Positions 58,799 through 64,000 of a DNA stretch of 64,000 nt are shown piece by piece; the stretch's first letter is position 1, and each line of letters starts with the position of its first letter. Position numbers and translations under genes: made by a program. Where the stretch lies: NCBI GenBank assembly GCA_002840535.1, contig PHBH01000004.1, positions 62,001 through 126,000 of the forward strand, given 5' to 3'. The notes beneath the pieces are model-generated. The model saw nothing but the letters and a program-made list of their open reading frames with translations. It was not told where the DNA came from and did no database searches. The stretch is from Deltaproteobacteria bacterium HGW-Deltaproteobacteria-15 (GTDB lineage Bacteria > Desulfobacterota > DSM-4660 > Desulfatiglandales > HGW-15).

Positions 58799-59356
58799 AT
58801 GCTGGAGAGCCTTTTACTTCAGAGGAGTTCCTCTGTTCTCGACAAATGGTTTGATGCTGTTCTAGGCACCTACCCGCCCGACACGAAAAGATTTCTGAAA
58901 AAGCAGAAAGATCGATTCGCCAACCCGGTGGGGACCACCCTCTTCAAGGAAATGGAGAGCCTTTATCAGGAGCTTCTCCGCGGCGAGGATCGCAAAAATT
59001 CATTCGCCATTCTGGACAGGATCATCCGAATCAGGGCCGTGCAGGATTTTTCGCCGTCTGAGGCGGTAGGTTTTCTTTTTTCGCTCAAAGCCATCATTCG
59101 GTCGGAGCTCGAATCCGAAATTCGTGAAAATGATTTGAACGAAGAGCTATCCAGGCTGGAAGACAGAGTCGATGATCTGATCCTTCTGGCCTTCGATATT
59201 TATATGAAGTGCAGAGAAAAGGTATTCGAGATCAGAGTGAGTGAGGCGAAAAACCATGTTTCCCGACTGCTCCGGAAGGCGGAGTTGATATGTGAAATCC
59301 CCGAGGAGGGAGCGGATCGGAATCATGAAGACGGCAATCCAATCCATAAACCGTGA
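58799..59356 (+). CDS. RsbRD N-terminal domain protein of the dsr operon
   Basis: A 185-residue all-helical protein fitting the RsbRD_N domain (SSSVLDKWFDAVLGTYP, FSPSEAVGFLFSLKAIIRSEL). Such globin-like domains sense signals in stressosome proteins. Stand-alone copies are commonly encoded just before dsrM in sulfate reducers, where the role is not established. It is first behind promoters P1/P2 and 22 bases ahead of dsrM, so it belongs to the operon. No heme-ligand motif can be confirmed by eye. Confidence 0.75.
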   Translation: MLESLLLQRSSSVLDKWFDAVLGTYPPDTKRFLKKQKDRFANPVGTTLFKEMESLYQELLRGEDRKNSFAILDRIIRIRAVQDFSPSEAVGFLFSLKAIIRSELESEIRENDLNEELSRLEDRVDDLILLAFDIYMKCREKVFEIRVSEAKNHVSRLLRKAELICEIPEEGADRNHEDGNPIHKP

Positions 59357-59378
59357 TCAATACAGGAAGAGGTAGTCG

Positions 59379-60440
59379 ATGAACTTCATCATAAGCATTA
59401 TCATTTCTTCCATCATAGTGGGAGTGCTTGTCCTGATCCCCCTGGCAGGGGTCTGGGCGCTGGATCTGCACACGCTCTTCGGGGTGGTCATCCCGTATCT
59501 GGCCCTTGCCACTTTTTTCGTGGGGATCACTGCGCGTGTGATCGGCTGGGCGCGGTCCCCTGTGCCGTTCCGGATCCCGACCACGGGCGGGCAGCAGTGG
59601 AGCCTGCCATGGATCAAACACAGCCGGTTTGACAACCCCAAGAACACTGCCGGCGTGGTAGTCAGGATGATCTTCGATATCCTCCTTTTTCGCTCCCTGT
59701 TCAGGAACACCAAGATCCAGTTCAAAAGCAGCGGTCCGAAGATCGGATATGAGTGGGAGAAGTGGCTCTGGGTTGCAGCCCTTGCCTTTCACTATTCCTT
59801 TCTGGTGGTCGTGCTGAGGCACTTGAGGTTTTTTACAGAGCCCATCCCTGGATTCGTGAAGACGATAGAGCACCTGGACGGGTTCATCCAGTCCGGTATC
59901 GCGCCTTTCCCGGGGTTCATGGTGCCGGTGGTGCTGATCAGCGGCTTCGTTCTGCTGGGCGCCGCGACCTTTCTCGTTCTGAGGAGAATTTTTGTACCGC
60001 AGATGGCATACATCTCGCTTCCTGCGGATTATTTCCCTCTCTTCCTGATCACCGCGATCGGGCTCACAGGGGTCCTGATGCGATATCTTCTCAAGGTGGA
60101 TATCGTGAAGGTGAAGGAAATGACCCTGAGCCTTTTCACCTTCCATCCGACAGTGCCGGAAGGAATCGGGGTCCTCTTCTACATCCATCTCTTTCTCGTG
60201 AGCGTGCTCCTGGCCTATTTCCCGTTCAGCAAATTGATGCACCTGGCCGGGGTGTTCCTGAGCCCCACGAGAAATCTCTCCAACAACAGCCGGTTTGTAC
60301 GACATGTCAATCCCTGGAACTACCCTGTGAAGGTCCACACCTACGAGGAGTATGAGGAAGAGTTCAGGGACAAGATGATCGAGGCCGGATTGCCCGTGGA
60401 CAAGATGCCGGAAGACAATGAAGCAGACAAGGCTGCCTAA
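59379..60440 (+). CDS. dsrM: DsrM, cytochrome b subunit of the DsrMKJOP complex
   Basis: A 353-residue integral membrane protein with about five to six helices and a NarI-like cytochrome b core: IPYLALATFFVGITARVIG, WLWVAALAFHYSFLVVVLRH, FLITAIGLTGVLMRY, IGVLFYIHLFLVSVLLAYFP, and HLAGVFLSP. Histidines in these helices would bind heme b and exchange electrons with the menaquinone pool. With DsrK it forms the quinone/thiol side of the complex that reduces the DsrC trisulfide. GAGG upstream supports ATG 59379. Confidence 0.93.
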   Translation: MNFIISIIISSIIVGVLVLIPLAGVWALDLHTLFGVVIPYLALATFFVGITARVIGWARSPVPFRIPTTGGQQWSLPWIKHSRFDNPKNTAGVVVRMIFDILLFRSLFRNTKIQFKSSGPKIGYEWEKWLWVAALAFHYSFLVVVLRHLRFFTEPIPGFVKTIEHLDGFIQSGIAPFPGFMVPVVLISGFVLLGAATFLVLRRIFVPQMAYISLPADYFPLFLITAIGLTGVLMRYLLKVDIVKVKEMTLSLFTFHPTVPEGIGVLFYIHLFLVSVLLAYFPFSKLMHLAGVFLSPTRNLSNNSRFVRHVNPWNYPVKVHTYEEYEEEFRDKMIEAGLPVDKMPEDNEADKAA

Positions 60441-60460
60441 AGAACAGTAAAGGAGTCGCC

Positions 60461-62095
60461 ATGGCCAAGTTACCAAAGCCTGAAGAGCTTTCAAAATTCA
60501 GCCATACCCCGCCCCTCATGCGGGGCTGGATGAATACAACCCCTGTGGAGCTCAAGCAGGGAATTTACCTCTATGCGGGAAAGCCCGCGAACCTTCAATA
60601 CGTGGGCCTGCCCAACCCCAGGGATTGGTCGCCCACGGATGAGGATTGGAAACTTCCTGCCAACTGGAAGGAGATCATCCTCGAAGGGCTGAGGGAAAGA
60701 CTGGAGAAGTACAGGTCCCTGAAGATCTTCATGGACATCTGTGTGCGATGCGGGGCCTGCGCGGACAAATGCCACTTCTTCATCGGTGGCGGGGACCCCA
60801 AGAACATGCCCGTTCTGCGGGCCGAGCTTCTGAGATCCGTTTACCGCAAGGAATTCACAAAAGCAGGCAGGATAATGGGGACATTTGCGGGCGCCAGGGA
60901 ACTGACCTTGGATGTCCTGAAGGAATGGTGGTACTACTTCTTTCAGTGCTCGGAATGCCGCCGCTGCTCGCTCTTCTGCCCTTACGGCATAGACACCGCG
61001 GAGATCACCATCATCGGCAGGGAGCTCCTGAATCTCATCGGGTTGAACATTGACTGGATTTCCGCGCCTGTCGCGAATTGCTACCGGACCGGCAACCACC
61101 TTGGGATCCAGCCGCATGCCTACAAGGACATGATCGATTTCTTCCTGGACGACCTCGAGGAGATCACCGGCGTCAGGATGGACCCGACCTTCAACCGAAA
61201 AGGCGCGGAGATCCTGTTCATCACCCCGTCCGGGGACGTGTTTGCGGATCCCGGCACCTACACCGCCATGGGATACCTGACCCTCTTCCACTATCTGCAG
61301 TCCATGGGGCTCGACATCACCTGGTCCACCTTTGCGTCCGAAGGGGGAAACTTCGGGTTCTTCACCAGCCACGAGATGGCCAAGAGGTTGAACGCCAAGA
61401 TGTACGCAGAGGCCAAACGGTTAGGCGTGAAGTGGATCCTTGGCGGGGAATGCGGCCACATGTGGAGGGTCATCAACCAGTACATGGATACCTTCAATGG
61501 ACCCGCGGAACATCTGGAAATGCCGGTATCCCCCATCACGGGAACGAAGTTCGAGAACGCGGCGCAGACCAAGATGGTGCACATCACCGAGTTCACGGCC
61601 GACCTGATCAAGAACGGGAAATTGAAGCTGGACCCGAGCAGAAACGACAACCTGGTGGTGACCTATCACGACTCCTGCAACCCGGCCAGGGGCATGGGGC
61701 TTCTCGACGAGCCGCGGTATGTCATCAGGAACACGTGCAACCATTTCTACGAGATGCCGGACAACACCATCCGGGAGCAGACCTTCTGCTGCGGAGGCGG
61801 GGCCGGTTTGAATGCGGGCGAGGACATGGAGCTCAGGCTCCGCGGGGGGCTCCCGAGGGCGAATGCCGTGAAATTCGTCCATGAGAATCACGGGGTAAAC
61901 ATGCTGGCCTGTGTTTGCGCCATTGACAGGGCGGTCCTGCCCCCGCTCATGGAATATTGGGTGCCGGAGGTTGCGGTTACAGGCGTACATGAGCTGGTCG
62001 GGAATGCCTTGATACTGGAGGGGGAAAAGGAAAGAACCACCAATTTCAGGGGTGAACCGCTTCCGGGAATGGAAGAGGCGGAGGAGGAAGAGTGA
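60461..62095 (+). CDS. dsrK: DsrK, HdrD-like iron-sulfur subunit of DsrMKJOP
   Basis: A 544-residue cytoplasmic protein with two [4Fe-4S] motifs (CVRCGACADKCHFF near residue 92 and CSECRRCSLFCPYGID near 165) and C-terminal CCG-type domains (YHDSCNPARG, TFCCGGGAGLN), as in heterodisulfide reductase HdrD. The special cubane cluster held by CCG would reduce DsrC trisulfide. It is 20 bases behind dsrM and overlaps dsrJ by four bases (GTGATG). Confidence 0.95.
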   Translation: MAKLPKPEELSKFSHTPPLMRGWMNTTPVELKQGIYLYAGKPANLQYVGLPNPRDWSPTDEDWKLPANWKEIILEGLRERLEKYRSLKIFMDICVRCGACADKCHFFIGGGDPKNMPVLRAELLRSVYRKEFTKAGRIMGTFAGARELTLDVLKEWWYYFFQCSECRRCSLFCPYGIDTAEITIIGRELLNLIGLNIDWISAPVANCYRTGNHLGIQPHAYKDMIDFFLDDLEEITGVRMDPTFNRKGAEILFITPSGDVFADPGTYTAMGYLTLFHYLQSMGLDITWSTFASEGGNFGFFTSHEMAKRLNAKMYAEAKRLGVKWILGGECGHMWRVINQYMDTFNGPAEHLEMPVSPITGTKFENAAQTKMVHITEFTADLIKNGKLKLDPSRNDNLVVTYHDSCNPARGMGLLDEPRYVIRNTCNHFYEMPDNTIREQTFCCGGGAGLNAGEDMELRLRGGLPRANAVKFVHENHGVNMLACVCAIDRAVLPPLMEYWVPEVAVTGVHELVGNALILEGEKERTTNFRGEPLPGMEEAEEEE

Positions 62096-62481
62096 TGTAT
62101 GACCGCGGCAAGATCATCATCGGCCTTATAATCGGGCTTGGGCTGTTTCTGTTTCCCTTCTACTACAATAAAGGGGAAGCAAAAAAGGCTCCGGAGGCTG
62201 TGCTTACGGATAAGGCAAAAGCGGCGAAACAGTGCATCGAGCCGAAGGAGTTTATGAGGACCGACCATATGAAGATGCTCGATGTCTGGAGAGAAGATGT
62301 CGTGCGGGAAGCAAACCGGTATTACAAAAGCGGGGATAACAAGTCCTATTTCATGAGTCTTCAGGTGACCTGCATGGAGTGCCATTCCAACAAGAGCAAA
62401 TTCTGCGACCAGTGTCATAATTACCTCGGGGTAGCTCCATACTGTTGGGATTGCCACATCGAGCCTAAGGAGAACAAGTGA
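62092..62481 (+). CDS. dsrJ: DsrJ, triheme cytochrome c of DsrMKJOP
   Basis: A 129-residue protein with an N-terminal membrane anchor (IIIGLIIGLGLFLFPFYY) and three heme c sites close together near the C-terminus: CMECH, CDQCH and CWDCH. The family is known for one heme with unusual His/Cys ligation; candidate extra cysteines and Met are present earlier (CIEPKEFM). It faces the periplasm. Overlaps dsrK at the start and dsrO at the end, so expression is coupled. Confidence 0.94.
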   Translation: MMYDRGKIIIGLIIGLGLFLFPFYYNKGEAKKAPEAVLTDKAKAAKQCIEPKEFMRTDHMKMLDVWREDVVREANRYYKSGDNKSYFMSLQVTCMECHSNKSKFCDQCHNYLGVAPYCWDCHIEPKENK

Positions 62482-63281
62482 TGGCCATGGATCGAAGAAA
62501 ATTTCTCAAGTTAACAGGATATGCCGCGCTCCTGGGGTTGGGAGGCAAAGGGGCCTTCGAGCTTCTTGCCCCGGGTGAGGCGGAGGCCCAACTCAAAAGC
62601 GTTCCTCTCACCGCGGGAAAGAAGTGGGGAATGATTTTGAACGTGAGCAAGCTGAACGATGCCGTCATGGACAAGTGCATCGAGGCCTGCCACCGGACTC
62701 ACAACGTCCCGAACATCGGCAATCCTAAGGATGAGGTCAAGTGGCTCTGGAAGGAGACCTACGAGCATACCTTCCCCGGCCAGGAACATGAGTATACCGC
62801 CGAGAAGTATCATGGCCGGAATCTCCTGGTGCTCTGCAACCACTGCACCAACCCGCCCTGCGCCAGGGCCTGCCCCACAAAGGCCACCTGGAAGCGGGAA
62901 GACGGCGTGGTGATGATGGACATGCACCGCTGTATCGGATGCCGATTCTGCATGGCCGCCTGCCCGTATGGGGCCAGAAGCTTCAACTGGGGGGATCCGC
63001 GGCTCGCTCCCAAGGAGCTGAACGCGAACTTCCCAACCAACCCCGACTACCCCACCAGGACCAAAGGGGTGGTCGAGAAATGCAATTTTTGCGCAGAGAG
63101 GATCGCCGCGGGCCAGTTGCCGGCATGCGTGGAAGCGGCGAACGCGGTTGTGGCAGGCGCCATGATCTTCGGAGATCTGGATGCCGCCGGATCGGAAATC
63201 AGAACGGTCCTCCGCGAGCATTACTCTATTCGCCGAAAATCCGAACTGGGTACAGGGCCCAATATCTATTACATCGTATGA
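62478..63281 (+). CDS. dsrO: DsrO, periplasmic ferredoxin-like subunit of DsrMKJOP
   Basis: A 267-residue protein. A Tat signal ([20 protein letters not shown]) is cleaved after about residue 35 (GEAEA). Four [4Fe-4S] motifs follow: [14 protein letters not shown], [32 protein letters not shown], and [16 protein letters not shown], as in DMSO-reductase-family electron-transfer subunits. It links DsrJ and DsrP on the periplasmic side. ATG choice: 62478 overlaps dsrJ; an ATG two codons later is possible. Confidence 0.94.
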   Translation: MMAMDRRKFLKLTGYAALLGLGGKGAFELLAPGEAEAQLKSVPLTAGKKWGMILNVSKLNDAVMDKCIEACHRTHNVPNIGNPKDEVKWLWKETYEHTFPGQEHEYTAEKYHGRNLLVLCNHCTNPPCARACPTKATWKREDGVVMMDMHRCIGCRFCMAACPYGARSFNWGDPRLAPKELNANFPTNPDYPTRTKGVVEKCNFCAERIAAGQLPACVEAANAVVAGAMIFGDLDAAGSEIRTVLREHYSIRRKSELGTGPNIYYIV

Positions 63282-63288
63282 GGTGGTT

Positions 63289-64000
63289 ATGCTTGAGAAG
63301 GCACTAAAGGGAAGTCAGGCATACTGGGGGTGGTTGCTCGTCCTCGTGATCATCATAGGGGCGGGCTTTGTCACGTATCTCTACCAGTTTTCCGAAGGAT
63401 TGAAAATCACGGGAATGAGCAGGGACGTCTCGTGGGGGTTCTATATCGGCCAGCTTACCTATTTCGTTGGGGTGGCCGCCTCCGGTGTGATGGTCGTTCT
63501 GCCCTATTACCTACATGACTTCAAGGCATTCGGCCGGATCACCATTCTTGGCGAGTTTCTGGCCGTCGCATCCATCGTCATGTGCGGCCTTTTCGTCATG
63601 GTGGACCTCGGCAACATTCCCAGGATGCTCAACATCGTTCTTTATCCGAATCCCACATCCATTCTGTTCTGGGACATGATCGTGCTCAATATGTATCTGC
63701 TTCTCAACATCGTCATCGGATGGAACGTACTGAGCGCAGAGCGAAAAGGGATGCATTACCCGAAATGGGTAAAGACCTTGATCTATATTTCCATCCCATG
63801 GGCGTTCAGCATCCATACGGTCACGGCTTTCCTGTATGCCGGTCTCCCGGGAAGGCATTACTGGCTCACCGCGATCATGGCGGCGCGCTTTCTCTCGTCG
63901 GCATTTGCCTCAGGGCCTGCCATCCTGATTCTGATCTGCATGATTGTCCGGAAGGTATCGAAATTCGATCCCGGCGAAGTGCAGATCCGGACCCTCGGAG
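63289..64000 (+). CDS. dsrP: DsrP, NrfD-like membrane subunit (partial, runs off the end)
   Basis: The frame opens at ATG 63289, eight bases after the dsrO stop, and is open to the window end (237 codons). It shows repeated membrane helices of the NrfD/PsrC type: [48 protein letters not shown]-like [13 protein letters not shown], and [20 protein letters not shown]. DsrP binds quinol and partners with DsrO. Full proteins are about 390 residues, so roughly 40 percent is missing. Confidence 0.93.
   Translation, partial: MLEKALKGSQAYWGWLLVLVIIIGAGFVTYLYQFSEGLKITGMSRDVSWGFYIGQLTYFVGVAASGVMVVLPYYLHDFKAFGRITILGEFLAVASIVMCGLFVMVDLGNIPRMLNIVLYPNPTSILFWDMIVLNMYLLLNIVIGWNVLSAERKGMHYPKWVKTLIYISIPWAFSIHTVTAFLYAGLPGRHYWLTAIMAARFLSSAFASGPAILILICMIVRKVSKFDPGEVQIRTLG

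Overview
The window reads as a chromosomal segment of a sulfate-reducing bacterium, most likely Desulfobacterota (the former Deltaproteobacteria). The decisive evidence is the right end, which carries the start of a dsrMKJOP operon for the membrane complex that feeds electrons to dissimilatory sulfite reduction. Supporting evidence is an NfnAB electron-bifurcating transhydrogenase pair, a 2-oxoacid:ferredoxin-oxidoreductase-like flavoprotein/ferredoxin pair at the left edge, a TRAP transporter, and many Tat or Sec exported redox and envelope proteins. Assignment below phylum level is not attempted.

Layout. 1-2450: flavoprotein, ferredoxin and a methyltransferase. 3081-10046: a sigma-54 activator followed by a predicted sigma-54 promoter and an operon with an ABM-fold monooxygenase-like protein, an arylsulfotransferase-like beta-propeller protein, and TRAP subunits DctP and fused DctQM. 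10131-16904: DUF2939 and NYN/LOTUS proteins and two divergent soluble PAS histidine kinases with no response regulator nearby. 17033-19400: a UPF0175/DUF3368 toxin-antitoxin pair, a truncated clostripain-like gene, and a SAM riboswitch with intrinsic terminator in front of two genes of unknown function. 19500-27330: a lower-GC defence island. It holds a SIR2-domain protein, two HNH nucleases with a small protein between them, and an operon vsr - m5C methyltransferase - MORC-like GHKL ATPase - Rossmann-fold protein. The island ends next to the initiator tRNA gene at 27730-27806.

27842-58199 is mostly core genome: xerD, an M24 peptidase, a YidD-like/TPR pair, an RNase II family gene, an L,D-transpeptidase, purB, orn, nfnBA, fapA-like, panE and panB, an AMIN-domain gene, wbqC-like, a polysaccharide deacetylase-like gene, tatC, a tartrate/D-malate dehydrogenase, a glycerate 2-kinase, a glycosyltransferase, and the ruvB/ruvA/ruvC/yebC/rlmE block. 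58799-64000 is the RsbRD-N protein and dsrMKJOP, preceded by two good tandem sigma-70 promoters.

Intergenic regions carry an unusual range of palindromic or low-complexity repeats, at least eight sequence families in 64 kb. One copy encodes the last codons and stop of tatC. The observations most worth following up are the SAM riboswitch placed before unknown genes, the Vsr/Dcm/MORC/Rossmann operon, and the sigma-54 controlled ABM/arylsulfotransferase/TRAP cluster whose DctP lacks the usual ligand-binding arginine. All coordinates and motifs were read by eye. Family names come from recognising sequence patterns, not from a database search.
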